Origin: DASRDB01 sp035652815
Lineage (GTDB): Bacteria; Chloroflexota; Ktedonobacteria; Ktedonobacterales; Ktedonobacteraceae
DNA length: 64,000 nucleotides
Assembly: GCA_035652815.1 (NCBI GenBank)
Contig: DASRDB010000003.1
Coordinates: 868,001-932,000 of the forward strand
Direction: 5' to 3'
The translations under genes were made by a program, and so were the position numbers. The first letter of the stretch is position 1. The number at the start of each line of letters is the position of its first letter. The notes under the pieces are model-generated. The model was not told where the DNA came from. It did not search any database and saw only the letters and a program-made list of their open reading frames with translations. Of the stretch, positions 53,245-62,443 are shown piece after piece.

Positions 53245-54599
53245 ATCGTCACCGCTTCCTGTACTGAGATTGGCGCAGTCACCCGCCGCCAGAAGCTCGA
53301 AGAGAACTTCGGATCAACGTAGGCCGCGAACTCTTTCCACTGTGGGTAAAAGGCCTGGAAGTGTTCCGCGCTCATCCGCGCATCTTTGGCCGGATAGACC
53401 ACGCCCCCGCTCTGCAACACGATCTCGTCAAGTCCGTTTAACAGCTTCAGCGTCTTCTCCCCGGCATAGGCAAAATCCAGCGCCAGCGTCAAACCTGGAC
53501 GTGGGAAAGAGAGCATGCCCGGAGAACGCACGCTGCCAAAGGTCTTCAACACTGTCAGGAACGAGCCTTCTCCCGAATGCCGGATGCGCCCTAGAATTTC
53601 GCGCATCGCCTCGTGCGCCGTTTCAAATGGCACCACAAACTGGTACTGCAAGAAGCCCCGTTTGCCGTACATGCGATACCAGTTATGAATAGAATCGAGC
53701 GGGTAAAAGAACGGCTCGTAGGGAACAGTCTTCGACACCTTCTTCGGTATCTGGATATGATAATACAGTTCGTTAAACGCCTTAACCGTCAGCGCGTTCA
53801 AGACGAACGGCGGAAAATCAACCGGCACCAATAGCGGCAACGGCTTTTTCATTGGCTTAGCAGCCAGCGTCCGCGAAGTATTGTGATTGCCGCGCATGAA
53901 AATACCCCGGCACAGGTTCTTCCCCCCAACCAGCAGGTCTACCCACGACATGCTGTACTCAAAATCCTGGTCGGATTCAGCAGAGATCTCAAAGAACTCA
54001 TCAAGCGACTCGAAGCGCACGTGATCCATATCAATGTAAGGATTGACGATAGGCTTCATGCGAAACTCCGCCCACAGGATCAAGCCTGTCAGACCTAACC
54101 CGCCAATAGTAGCGCGGAAAAGTTTGCTGTTCTGTTCCGGCGAACAAATCAGCTGCTCGCCATCTGAGCGCAATAGCTCAAACTGCGTCACGTGGCAGCC
54201 AAACGTTCCCCCGCGATGATGATTTTTGCCATGCACATCATTGGCAATCGCCCCGCCAACCGAGACAAACTTCGTGCCGGGCGTCACAGGCAAAAACCAG
54301 CCACGCGGCACCATCACACGCAAAATCTCTGCCAGCGCTACCCCAGCCTCGCAGCGCAGCAGTCCGGTCTCCTCGTCAAACGAGATGAAACGCTGCAAAT
54401 GGCTCACGTCCAGCGCCACGCCGCCCTCGTTCAGGCAGCTATCGCCATAACTGCGTCCATATGCATACGGCAGCGCGGAAGCATCCAGGTTCGCCAGGTC
54501 TGGCACCTCGCTGCGCCAGTAGACAGGCTGCACTTCCTTATAAGATATTTTCGGATAGCGACCCCAGGAATGAGGTACCTTTTCACCAAATATACCCAT
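53241..54599 (-). CDS. DprE1-like FAD-dependent polyprenyl-sugar 2-oxidase
   Basis: 452 aa. FAD-binding PYAYGRSYGDSCLNEGG and VHGKNHHRGGTFGCHV match DprE1, the vanillyl-alcohol-oxidase-fold enzyme that oxidises polyprenylphosphoryl ribose at C2. The C-terminal YPAKDARMSAEHFQAFYPQW is also DprE1-like. In the stretch LTLALDFAY, Ala stands where mycobacterial DprE1 has the Cys (Cys387) hit by benzothiazinones. A related alditol oxidase is an alternative, but the coupled DprE2 partner favours this call. Confidence 0.85.
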   Translation of the reverse strand: MGIFGEKVPHSWGRYPKISYKEVQPVYWRSEVPDLANLDASALPYAYGRSYGDSCLNEGGVALDVSHLQRFISFDEETGLLRCEAGVALAEILRVMVPRGWFLPVTPGTKFVSVGGAIANDVHGKNHHRGGTFGCHVTQFELLRSDGEQLICSPEQNSKLFRATIGGLGLTGLILWAEFRMKPIVNPYIDMDHVRFESLDEFFEISAESDQDFEYSMSWVDLLVGGKNLCRGIFMRGNHNTSRTLAAKPMKKPLPLLVPVDFPPFVLNALTVKAFNELYYHIQIPKKVSKTVPYEPFFYPLDSIHNWYRMYGKRGFLQYQFVVPFETAHEAMREILGRIRHSGEGSFLTVLKTFGSVRSPGMLSFPRPGLTLALDFAYAGEKTLKLLNGLDEIVLQSGGVVYPAKDARMSAEHFQAFYPQWKEFAAYVDPKFSSSFWRRVTAPISVQEAVTI

Positions 54600-54715
54600 G
54601 AAATGATATTCCTATATAATCTGAATAGAAGACAATGAAAATTTAGCTTGACACTGTACTATAACGTTGGGGAGACAGTTATAGCTACGTTCTAGCCGAA
54701 AGAGGTATCTCAAAC

Positions 54716-55363
54716 ATGCATGTGGTTATCTTCGCTGGCGGCTCCTATCGCCCAGGAAAAGCTCTTTTCTCAGTCCTCGCGCGCGCCGACCTTATTATAG
54801 CAGCCGATAGCGGCGCTGCAACTGCCCTGCAATACGGCTTCACCCCCGCCTTTGTAGTAGGCGACCTCGACTCCCTCGATCCACAACTCACCCAACAACT
54901 ACGCCAGTCTGGCAGCGAAGTACTTCAAGCCCCCATCGAAAAAGACGAGACGGATACAGAACTTGCCGTACAGCTAGCCATCGAAAAAGGCGCAACAGAA
55001 ATCACCCTGCTTGGCGCACTCGGCGGCCAACGCTTCGACCACGCCATCGCAAACATCCTCTTGCTGGCAGGCTTCCCCACCCCCCCCATCCGTGTCATCG
55101 ACGGCCCAACCACCTGCTGGCTCCTACGCGCCCCCGGCAGAACCGCCATCAACGAGCATATTGGAGACCTGCTCTCCCTCTTCCCGCTCACCGCAGACGC
55201 CAGAGGCATCTACACACAAGGACTCTACTACCCTTTACAAGGTGGAACCCTCTACTTCGGCAAACCACGCGGCATCAGCAATGTACTTACTGAGCAACAC
55301 GCTGAGGTTTCTCTGGAAGAAGGGATGTTGCTGGTGATACATACGTGCGTCCATGAAGCATAA
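54716..55363 (+). CDS. thiN: Thiamine pyrophosphokinase
   Basis: 215 aa. Makes thiamine pyrophosphate from thiamine and ATP. AADSGAATAL, VVGDLDSLD and KDETDTELAVQLA are the family signatures; GGQRFDHAIANILLL follows. It lies next to the TPP-controlled transport operon but is transcribed toward it, so it is not under that riboswitch. Confidence 0.93.
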   Translation: MHVVIFAGGSYRPGKALFSVLARADLIIAADSGAATALQYGFTPAFVVGDLDSLDPQLTQQLRQSGSEVLQAPIEKDETDTELAVQLAIEKGATEITLLGALGGQRFDHAIANILLLAGFPTPPIRVIDGPTTCWLLRAPGRTAINEHIGDLLSLFPLTADARGIYTQGLYYPLQGGTLYFGKPRGISNVLTEQHAEVSLEEGMLLVIHTCVHEA

Positions 55364-55416
55364 ACAGCATCAAGCCATCTGAATTGATAGCTTGCCACAA
55401 AAAAGGCCCTCTCGCC

Positions 55417-55504
55417 TGTCATCCTGAGCGCAGCGAAGGATCTGCGTCCGTCCAGCAGGATCGCATGCCTACACGAGAGATCCTTCGCTGCGCTCAGGAT
55501 GACA
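55417..55504. repeat. Dispersed palindromic repeat, copy 5
   Basis: Perfect 27-bp arms 55417-55443 and 55478-55504 (TGTCATCCTGAGCGCAGCGA and onward). Lies between convergent thiN and the ABC binding-protein gene. This is the cleanest copy of the family. Confidence 0.93.
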
Positions 55505-55549
55505 TCTGGAGGCAGGTTGGTAATAGCTTGATGCTGTTTATTCACTACC

Positions 55550-56662
55550 TTACGGCAAAAACTGATTCGTCCACAGTTTATCAAAATTCATCGAATGCAC
55601 CGGCTTCCCCGAAGCATCAAGCACCCCGCCCGAATTCAGAATGAACTGCGGATAGCCATGCCAGGCTGCCGCGTCCTGCAAGCCCCACTTGCGGCCGGGA
55701 TCAGCATAACGCGGGCTGAGAAAATCCTGGCTGGCGAAAACCAGGCCCGTATCGGGAAATGTCCCTGGCGTATCGGCATTCGCCCTATCAATCAACATCT
55801 GCGCCGCCTGTCTTGCATGAGTGCGCGCATACTCATAGCCACAGGTCGTAGCCAGCATGAAGCGGCGCAGCAAATCCGGCTTCTGCTGAATCTCTGTGGG
55901 ACTGGTAATAATATTGGGCGTGTAGTAATCGGGAATGCCGTAGTTGATGATGGGGAAGACGTTCAGCTTCACGCCGGAACGCTCCGCCTGGATCACTTCC
56001 CAGCCCTCGAAAACCCATACAAAGTCGATGCGGTGCGACTCCAAAGCCTGCATAGCATCAACACTTAAGGTAATATTCGTGAACTCTCCTTTCCCACCAT
56101 CCTTCTTAATAATCTCGCCGACCACCGCGCCCTCGTATGGCGCGCCAAAGCCGCCGTACTTTTTGCCATCCAGGTCACGCGGTCGATTCAACCCTGAATC
56201 CGCCAGCGTCACCAGCGCCGAGGTATTATGCTGGATGATGGCAGCAATCGAAACCACCGGCTGACCCAGCGCAGCATCCGCTACAATTCCCTCAGTCGAA
56301 CTGACGCCCGCGTCCGCCTTGCCGCTACTTACCAGCACATCTGGCGAGACGCTTGAAGAATAGGGCAGCAAATGCAGGTCTATGCCTTCATCACGATACC
56401 AGTTTTGCGCTAAGGCTACATAAATGCCCGTGTGGTTCGTGTTGGGCGTCCAGTCCAGCGCAAAATTCATGGTCGTCAACTGCGAGGGCGCGGTCTTCGG
56501 AATCTTCGTACATTCCGAACCTGGAGCAGGCGTCACCACTACATGCGTGCCACTCGTTCCAGACCCGGCGGCCCGTTGCTGCCAGAGAAAGGCTCCCACA
56601 ACCACAATTACTAACAAAACCGGAATACCGATGCTCAACCATAAACGTGTACGATTGCTCAT
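55550..56662 (-). CDS. thiY: Thiamine-precursor ABC transporter, substrate-binding protein
   Basis: 370 aa with an N-terminal membrane anchor (about 8-27). The THI5/NMT1 domain starts at LTTMNFALDWTPNTNHTGIY and includes EGIVADAALGQPVVSIAAII. Last of three genes controlled by a TPP riboswitch. The likely ligand is a hydroxymethylpyrimidine (HMP or N-formyl form); thiamine itself is less likely for this family. Confidence 0.85.
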   Translation of the reverse strand: MSNRTRLWLSIGIPVLLVIVVVGAFLWQQRAAGSGTSGTHVVVTPAPGSECTKIPKTAPSQLTTMNFALDWTPNTNHTGIYVALAQNWYRDEGIDLHLLPYSSSVSPDVLVSSGKADAGVSSTEGIVADAALGQPVVSIAAIIQHNTSALVTLADSGLNRPRDLDGKKYGGFGAPYEGAVVGEIIKKDGGKGEFTNITLSVDAMQALESHRIDFVWVFEGWEVIQAERSGVKLNVFPIINYGIPDYYTPNIITSPTEIQQKPDLLRRFMLATTCGYEYARTHARQAAQMLIDRANADTPGTFPDTGLVFASQDFLSPRYADPGRKWGLQDAAAWHGYPQFILNSGGVLDASGKPVHSMNFDKLWTNQFLP

Positions 56663-56688
56663 ATCATTCCTCCCGATGGACAGGCACC

Positions 56689-57459
56689 TTACGCGCCCGC
56701 CCTCCTACCTGAATACCAGGGCAAGGCCAGCCGCTCGATCAGCGAGACCAGCCCGAACAACAGAATACTCAGCGCCGAGATCACCACAATCGCGGCGAAC
56801 ACCTGCACAATGGCAAACGAGTTGGTTGCGCGCTGCAAATAGATGCCAAGCCCTTTCTCGCCGCCGACATACTCGCTGAAGACCGCTCCGATCACGCTGT
56901 AGGTCGTGGCAATACGCAGGCCGGAGAAGAAGGCTGGCATGGCGGCAGGCAGGCGCACCATCCACAAGATCTGCCAGCGCGAGGCGTTCATGCTTTTCAA
57001 CAGATGAATCAATTCAGGCTCAACCGAGGCCAATCCATCCGCGCAGGCGACCGCGATGGGAAAAAAACAATAGAGAATGACCAGGATCAACTTCGAGCGA
57101 ATATCATAGCCAATCCACAGCAGCAGCAGCGCCGCCACCGTCACAATTGGAATAGTCTGCGATGTCACTAATAGCGGATAAATCGCCTTGCGCACCCAAC
57201 CGGACAGATCGAGCAGAATCGCCAGGATAACGCCCATCACAATAGCAATCAGCAGCCCGAGGACTGTTTCTACCAGTGTCGGCAGCATATTGTCATAGAT
57301 CACAGCCCAGTTCGCCACCAATCCCGCGAGAATTGCGGAAGGAGCAGGCAGCACCTGGGGGCTGATATTACCGGCTCGCACATACGCTTCCCATAGCAAC
57401 AAAATCGCCACCGCCAGCACAATGGCAGGCCCGTAGCTCGCGAATGCACGCAGTCTCAT
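56689..57459 (-). CDS. thiX: Thiamine-precursor ABC transporter, permease
   Basis: 256 aa, six membrane helices. The EAA-like loop (LIHLLKSMNASRWQILWMVR) that contacts the ATPase is present. Its ATG overlaps the stop of the ATPase gene by four bases. Confidence 0.85.
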   Translation of the reverse strand: MRLRAFASYGPAIVLAVAILLLWEAYVRAGNISPQVLPAPSAILAGLVANWAVIYDNMLPTLVETVLGLLIAIVMGVILAILLDLSGWVRKAIYPLLVTSQTIPIVTVAALLLLWIGYDIRSKLILVILYCFFPIAVACADGLASVEPELIHLLKSMNASRWQILWMVRLPAAMPAFFSGLRIATTYSVIGAVFSEYVGGEKGLGIYLQRATNSFAIVQVFAAIVVISALSILLFGLVSLIERLALPWYSGRRAGA

Positions 57460-58226
57460 AGCGCTTGCTCCTTCAGCAGCAGCGACATCAACTCCTGCTC
57501 TAGCTGCACCGCCTCCGGTTGAGCCAGTTGCTCAGGATTTCTAGGACGCGGCAAACTCACCTCTACCACGCGCAGCACTCTCGCGGGCCTTGCGCTCAGC
57601 ACGTAAATGCGGTCTGAGAGCAGAATTGCCTCCCGCACATCATGCGTAATGAATAGCACGCTCGAGGAAAATTGCTGCCAGACATCCAGCAGCCACATCT
57701 GGCAGGTCACGCGGGTGAGAGCATCCAGCGCCCCAAATGGCTCATCCAGCAAAAGAAAGGAGCGATTGAACAACACGGTGCGCAGCAAGGCAACTCGCTG
57801 CTTCATGCCGCCCGAAAGCGTCGCCGGATAGTGTCCGGCAAATTCCAGCAGGCCAAAGCGCTTAAGCAGTTCGCTAGCTTGCGTTTGCGCCTCTTTACGC
57901 GGCACATGGCGCACATCCAATCCCAGCATCACGTTCTCCTCTACCGTCCGCCAGGGCAAAAGGAGCGGCTGCTGCGGCATATATCCCGACTTGCCGGTAC
58001 GTCGCCCGGTCGCATCGCCATCGATAGCCACCGTACCGCTATCCGGCGACTCAATACCCGCTACGATATTAAACAGCGTACTTTTTCCGCAGCCACTCGG
58101 CCCAATCACAGTAACAAACTCCCCCACTCCGACACGCAAATCTATCGAATCCAGCACATCCAGGCGTCGTTTGCCGGAGCGAAACGCCTTCGTCACGCCC
58201 TGCGCCTGCAACTTCGGTATATCCAT
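57456..58226 (-). CDS. thiZ: Thiamine-precursor ABC transporter, ATPase
   Basis: 256 aa from ATG 58226 (GGAAGGAG upstream); the frame opens at 58256. Walker A GPSGCGKST, signature LSGGMKQRV, Walker B SFLLLDEPFGALDALT. First gene of the riboswitch-controlled operon. Confidence 0.9.
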   Translation of the reverse strand: MDIPKLQAQGVTKAFRSGKRRLDVLDSIDLRVGVGEFVTVIGPSGCGKSTLFNIVAGIESPDSGTVAIDGDATGRRTGKSGYMPQQPLLLPWRTVEENVMLGLDVRHVPRKEAQTQASELLKRFGLLEFAGHYPATLSGGMKQRVALLRTVLFNRSFLLLDEPFGALDALTRVTCQMWLLDVWQQFSSSVLFITHDVREAILLSDRIYVLSARPARVLRVVEVSLPRPRNPEQLAQPEAVQLEQELMSLLLKEQAL

Positions 58227-58258
58227 ATTCCACTCCTTCCGGCCCCTTTGCAACATAG

Positions 58259-58294
58259 AAAAAGGCCATATCCCTGATCTGTAGGGATATGGCC
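58259..58294 (-). terminator. Riboswitch-controlled terminator of the thi operon
   Basis: A perfect 12-bp stem (58294-58283 with 58275-58264) and a run of five T. It lies between the TPP riboswitch and thiZ and would form when TPP is bound. Confidence 0.88.
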
Positions 58295-58320
58295 CGAATC
58301 TCCAAATCTGGTCGTTCTTG

Positions 58321-58410
58321 CCGCTTCCCTACGCCGGTATTACCCAGATCAGGTTCATAGGGTCAGCAGCGCGTTCCGCGCCGCTTCTCAGCCAGATGGC
58401 TCCCCTAGCA
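58321..58410 (-). promoter_or_regulatory. TPP riboswitch (THI element)
   Basis: On the minus strand the conserved pieces appear in order: GGGGAGCC, GGCTGAGA, GACC, GAACCTGATCTGGGTAATAC and CGTAGGGAAG. This is a standard TPP aptamer; it shuts down the transporter when thiamine pyrophosphate is plentiful. Confidence 0.95.
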
Positions 58411-58464
58411 GCGATATTTGCTTTTATCAAGATATACAAGTACAAATAGCTCTATTCCATATTA

Positions 58465-58473
58465 ATTATATCA
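58465..58473 (-). promoter_or_regulatory. Extended -10 promoter of the thi operon
   Basis: On the minus strand TGA-TATAAT (58473-58465), about 50 bases before the riboswitch. The rest of 58410-58655 shows no gene. Confidence 0.4.
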
Positions 58474-58655
58474 TCCACAGGACAAGGTGCGCTTTTCCAG
58501 CAAATACCCTTACAACCTCTTTGAAACTTTCCCTCAGTCCAATGTATAAAAAAAGTAGGAGAGAAAATATCCCTTCGTTCTCTTCAAACCAATATCACAC
58601 CAGGTCCTCCTGAAAAAATGCCTCTCGCTGCGTCTCCATAATAAGCGAACTACAA

Positions 58656-58723
58656 CTTGTGAAAGGAATCACAAGAATTTAGTAGAAATTTTGCTTTTTT
58701 TCTCAAAAGGGCTGTGCTATACT
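58656..58723 (+). promoter_or_regulatory. CRP/FNR-like palindrome and promoter
   Basis: CTTGTGA-N6-TCACAAG at 58656-58675 is a perfect palindrome of the CRP type. TGC-TATACT (extended -10) is at 58715-58723. The palindrome centre is 52.5 bases from the -10 box, exactly as at 3890-3955. Confidence 0.55.
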
Positions 58724-58791
58724 AGCCCATACTTACATAGTATTTTTACTTCTTTGTTCAAAGTCGGACTAGTTCAAGGAGCAGATAGAAG

Positions 58792-59922
58792 ATGAGTCAG
58801 TATCCATCAAATCCCAACTACAATCCCTATGGACAAAACCCATCTGACCCCAATTATCAAGGAACTTCCTATGGCGGGCCACCTTCTGGCCCCAATCAAG
58901 GCCAATACCCGCCTTATAACCAGCCAGGGACGAATCCCAATCCCTACGGCCCAAACAGCCAGCCGGGCATCGACCCCAATTCATATAATCCGTATGCGCC
59001 TAATCCGCCCACGCCTGCGCCGCAACCGAACACGGGACCAAATTACAGTCCCTATGACCCTTACGCGCCTACGGCGGCTGGAACAGCGCCCGCTTATACC
59101 AATCCCTACGAAGCGCCGCCTGCTCCACCTCCCACGCCAACGCCACCACAGCGAAAGCCGGGGCTATCACCCAGGATCATCGGCTTGATCGCGCTGGTTC
59201 TGGTTCTCATTCTCGGCGGCATCCTTTTTGCTTTCATATCCTATAACAACACCCAGACTGCCAATGCCAACGCCACCGCCACGGCCCATGCCAATGCCAC
59301 CGGCACGGCCCAGGTTTTGGCTCAGCAAACAGCCGTTGCCGCAACCGCGACCGCTATCGCCTCCACCTATCCATTCAGCAACAAGCAGGTGTTAAATGAC
59401 CCGCTGACCGACAATTCCAAAGGATTCGGCTGGGATACCAACAACTTCTGCAAGTTCGAGGGGAGCGCATATCACATTATTGATCCACAAACCAACACCT
59501 TTGGGGTCTGCGCCGCAACCAAAACGAACTTCTCTAACTTCACCTTCCAGGCGGAAATGCTTCTTTCCAAAGGGGATGGTGCTGGTCTAATCTTCCGCGC
59601 CGACTCCAATGAGACGAAACTCTATCGCGTCACCTTTTTCACCGATAATACGTATCAAGTGGTCGTCTATGTCGATACGACTGGCACCAATGCTCGTATT
59701 CTGAAAAACGGTAGTCTTCCTACAAGCATTGACATGCATAACACGAATACTGTTGCAGTCGTAGCGCGTGGCAATACGTTTACGATTTATATGAACCAGC
59801 AAGTGGTCACAACTGTGACCGACAGCACCTACAGCCAGGGGCTCATCGGCTTCACCACATCCGATGTCACCAATGCCGCCGAGGCTGTCTTCACCAATGC
59901 CCAGGTCTGGCAGTTGCCATAA
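58792..59922 (+). CDS. Membrane-anchored protein with laminin-G/DUF1080-like outer domain
   Basis: 376 aa. Residues 1-120 are Pro/Asn/Tyr/Gly-rich and low in complexity (NPYGPNSQPG). One membrane helix (about 127-148) is followed by an Ala/Thr linker and a beta-rich domain (LNDPLTDNSKGFGWDTNNFC onward) that resembles concanavalin-fold sugar-binding domains. Probably a type II surface protein. Expression is likely controlled by a CRP/FNR-like factor. Confidence 0.75.
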   Translation: MSQYPSNPNYNPYGQNPSDPNYQGTSYGGPPSGPNQGQYPPYNQPGTNPNPYGPNSQPGIDPNSYNPYAPNPPTPAPQPNTGPNYSPYDPYAPTAAGTAPAYTNPYEAPPAPPPTPTPPQRKPGLSPRIIGLIALVLVLILGGILFAFISYNNTQTANANATATAHANATGTAQVLAQQTAVAATATAIASTYPFSNKQVLNDPLTDNSKGFGWDTNNFCKFEGSAYHIIDPQTNTFGVCAATKTNFSNFTFQAEMLLSKGDGAGLIFRADSNETKLYRVTFFTDNTYQVVVYVDTTGTNARILKNGSLPTSIDMHNTNTVAVVARGNTFTIYMNQQVVTTVTDSTYSQGLIGFTTSDVTNAAEAVFTNAQVWQLP

Positions 59923-59982
59923 AACCAGTGAAATTTTCCGGGACAAGGGAGAGCAGAGAAACAGGAAGGTGATAGGTGGGGG

Positions 59983-60063
59983 AACCGGAAGGCACCTGCA
60001 AGGGGATGCCTCTACAATATCATTCGGCTTGTAGAGGCATCCCCTTGCAGGTGCCTTCCGGTT
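59983..60063. repeat. 35-bp perfect palindrome (AAGGGGATGCCTCTACAA family), copy 2
   Basis: Arms 59983-60017 and 60029-60063 are exact complements; TTTTTT follows on the plus strand. Shares its arm core with 26985-27061 with compensating changes (TACCCG vs CACCTG). Sits between convergent genes. Confidence 0.92.
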
Positions 60064-60106
60064 TTTTATGCGGGTGCCTTCCGGTCTTCTTAACTGTACT
60101 CGTTTC

Positions 60107-62230
60107 TCAGCTATGCTTAACCCGGTTACGAATAAAGCGATAATACACCCACGCATCCAGCATACCGCGCAGGATACCCGTCAATCCAAACGCCAGCAGA
60201 CTCACTACAAAAGCCAGCAAGGGCTGGCTGAACTGGTGAAAAAACAGCGCGGAATTTGCGGTCAGCAGGCCCCATAAGGTGACGACCAGGTAGGCCCCTA
60301 AAAACATCAATAGCCCGGCCATACCACTTGTGCGCAGCAGTACGGGGAAAGTCATTTTCTGCGAAAGCCAGACCGCCATCATCGCTCCAGGAGTTGGCGC
60401 GCCAATCCACGCGACAAACAACGCCACAAACATGCTTGCCAACAACGGCCCATTCCAACTTGAGGCGTGTAGTATCAACAGCGTGAACACCTGAATAATA
60501 ATGAGCGGTAGCAGACCGGTGAGCGCACCGGCAATAGCTGAACGCCAGAGGACGGGCGCGGACTCAATCGCATCATGCGGCCCGTCCACCTCACCTAACA
60601 GGCGCAGCGCGTATACATTGCTCAATAGGAGCAGCGCGAATGCCAGGAGCGGAATATGCGTCGCGGCCCTATCGCTCGCGCCATAGGCAATAAAGTAGCC
60701 ACTGATAAGCGGTGTCAGCGCCGCCAGTGCCAGGCAGATGCGGAGCGGCTTCCGAATATCGCGACTGCGCGTCACGCCCGCGAACACAATCGCCGCCAGC
60801 ACCAGGTAGTTGATGCTTCCGCCAAGCAGTATTCCTAAAACGCCTGGAGAAGCCAATCCAGGGGCAGTTGAAGCCGTAAGCAACCACAGCACAGGCAATT
60901 GAGCAAGAATCATTACGCCGAGAATACTATAGTAGTACAGGCGGCGATTCTTCACCGTCGTTGCCGGAGCTGCATTAGCCGCCGCTCCATTCACTGAAGC
61001 AGGCTTTGGTAGGGGCGGCACCGTCCCAGGCTCAAACACATCATCCTCGTCGGTCCACTGTCCTGCCTGCCCAGGCATTGACGATAAAGCTCCTACAGGA
61101 GCGGCTGGACTTGTAGGCGGAATAGAACCCGACGCCTGGTGTATAGGATATGCGGCTGGTACCGGCGAAGCAGGCGCGGGTTGCACAGGCGGCGCGACAG
61201 GCTGCGGCATGGGTTGCAACCTGGGAAATGGAGGCGCGGCAGGCTGTGGTATGGGCTGCGGCCTGGGGAATGGCGGCGCGGCGGGCTGCCATGAGCGATC
61301 CGCCACTGTCAGATCATCATTTCTTGCATCTCCCGTCAGGCGCAAACCGCTGGACGAAGATAGCGCCGGAGTGATGGCCGCTCGCAGGTCTGCCGCCAGT
61401 TCGGTCGCACTCTGATAGCGGTCTTGCGGGTCTTTCGCCAGCGCCTTTTTCACCACGAACTCGATAGCCGGAGAAATATCCGGGCGCGAGTTCTTCAAAG
61501 AGGGTACAGGCTCGTTGAGTTGTTTGGACATCACCACAAATGGATTCGACCCCGTGAAAGGCACCGAACCGGTCAGCAGTTCATAGAGGATAATGCCGAG
61601 CGAGTATATATCCGAACGCGCATCCAGTTCTCCGGCGCGCACCTGCTCAGGCGAGGCATATTCAGCAGTGCCGAGAAAGTTGCCCGCCCGTGTCAGCGCA
61701 GGCATGGCGCTTAGCCGCACAATGCCAAAATCGCTCAACAGCAAACGACCATCAGGATGAAAGAGCAGATTGGCCGGTTTGACATCGCGATGCACCACCC
61801 CCAGGCTATGCGCGTAACTCAGCGCGTCCGCAATCTGGCTGATATAATCGGAGATCGTTTGCAGGCTGAACCTCCGCCCGGCACGCTTCATCTCATCGAT
61901 TCGTTCTCTCAGCGTTCCCCCCCGGATGTAAGGCATGACCAGAAACGCGAGTTGCTGCCCATTCACCATCGCCTCGGAATACTCGAACACAGGCAGAATA
62001 TTTTTATGTTCCAGCTTCCCAACCGTATCTGCTTCGCGCCGGAAACGCTCTAAAAAGGTGCGCTGGTCGTCCTCATCGGCCCCGGCAGGCGGCATCAAGA
62101 CCTTCACGGCCACCGTGCGTACCGGACGCTCCTGCTGCGCCAGATACACAGCCCCCATACCACCGCGACCTATAATCTGCTCTATCTTGCAATTTCCAAG
62201 CCGCTCACCAATCAGTTCTTTTACATCCAT
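60107..62230 (-). CDS. Ser/Thr protein kinase with multi-spanning C-terminus
   Basis: 707 aa. Kinase domain 1-270: GRGGMGAVYL (21-30), Lys43, VVHRDVKPANLL and DFGIVRL. A Pro/Ala/Gln-rich linker (about 300-420) with repeated PAAPPFPRPQP-like units follows, then about eight membrane helices (430-690). No PASTA domain. The kinase faces the cytoplasm; the ligand is unknown. Confidence 0.93.
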   Translation of the reverse strand: MDVKELIGERLGNCKIEQIIGRGGMGAVYLAQQERPVRTVAVKVLMPPAGADEDDQRTFLERFRREADTVGKLEHKNILPVFEYSEAMVNGQQLAFLVMPYIRGGTLRERIDEMKRAGRRFSLQTISDYISQIADALSYAHSLGVVHRDVKPANLLFHPDGRLLLSDFGIVRLSAMPALTRAGNFLGTAEYASPEQVRAGELDARSDIYSLGIILYELLTGSVPFTGSNPFVVMSKQLNEPVPSLKNSRPDISPAIEFVVKKALAKDPQDRYQSATELAADLRAAITPALSSSSGLRLTGDARNDDLTVADRSWQPAAPPFPRPQPIPQPAAPPFPRLQPMPQPVAPPVQPAPASPVPAAYPIHQASGSIPPTSPAAPVGALSSMPGQAGQWTDEDDVFEPGTVPPLPKPASVNGAAANAAPATTVKNRRLYYYSILGVMILAQLPVLWLLTASTAPGLASPGVLGILLGGSINYLVLAAIVFAGVTRSRDIRKPLRICLALAALTPLISGYFIAYGASDRAATHIPLLAFALLLLSNVYALRLLGEVDGPHDAIESAPVLWRSAIAGALTGLLPLIIIQVFTLLILHASSWNGPLLASMFVALFVAWIGAPTPGAMMAVWLSQKMTFPVLLRTSGMAGLLMFLGAYLVVTLWGLLTANSALFFHQFSQPLLAFVVSLLAFGLTGILRGMLDAWVYYRFIRNRVKHS

Positions 62231-62283
62231 ATATTTATTCCGCTTTTTATAGGGACACGATGAAGAAAGGTGAGAAATGCAAA

Positions 62284-62372
62284 CATGTCATCCTGAGCGC
62301 AGCGAAGGATCTCGTTGCCGAGCGATTTGCGCGTCGAGACCGGAGATCCTTCACTGCGCTCAGGATGACATG
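62284..62372. repeat. Dispersed palindromic repeat, copy 6
   Basis: 30-base arms 62284-62313 and 62343-62372 with one mismatch. Same family as copies 1-5; lies between two minus-strand genes. Confidence 0.92.
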
Positions 62373-62443
62373 ATGGGTCTTCGCTCTTTCTTCGTCAAAC
62401 TTCATGATCGCATCCCTACACATTCTTCAAAAATGATTCCCAA

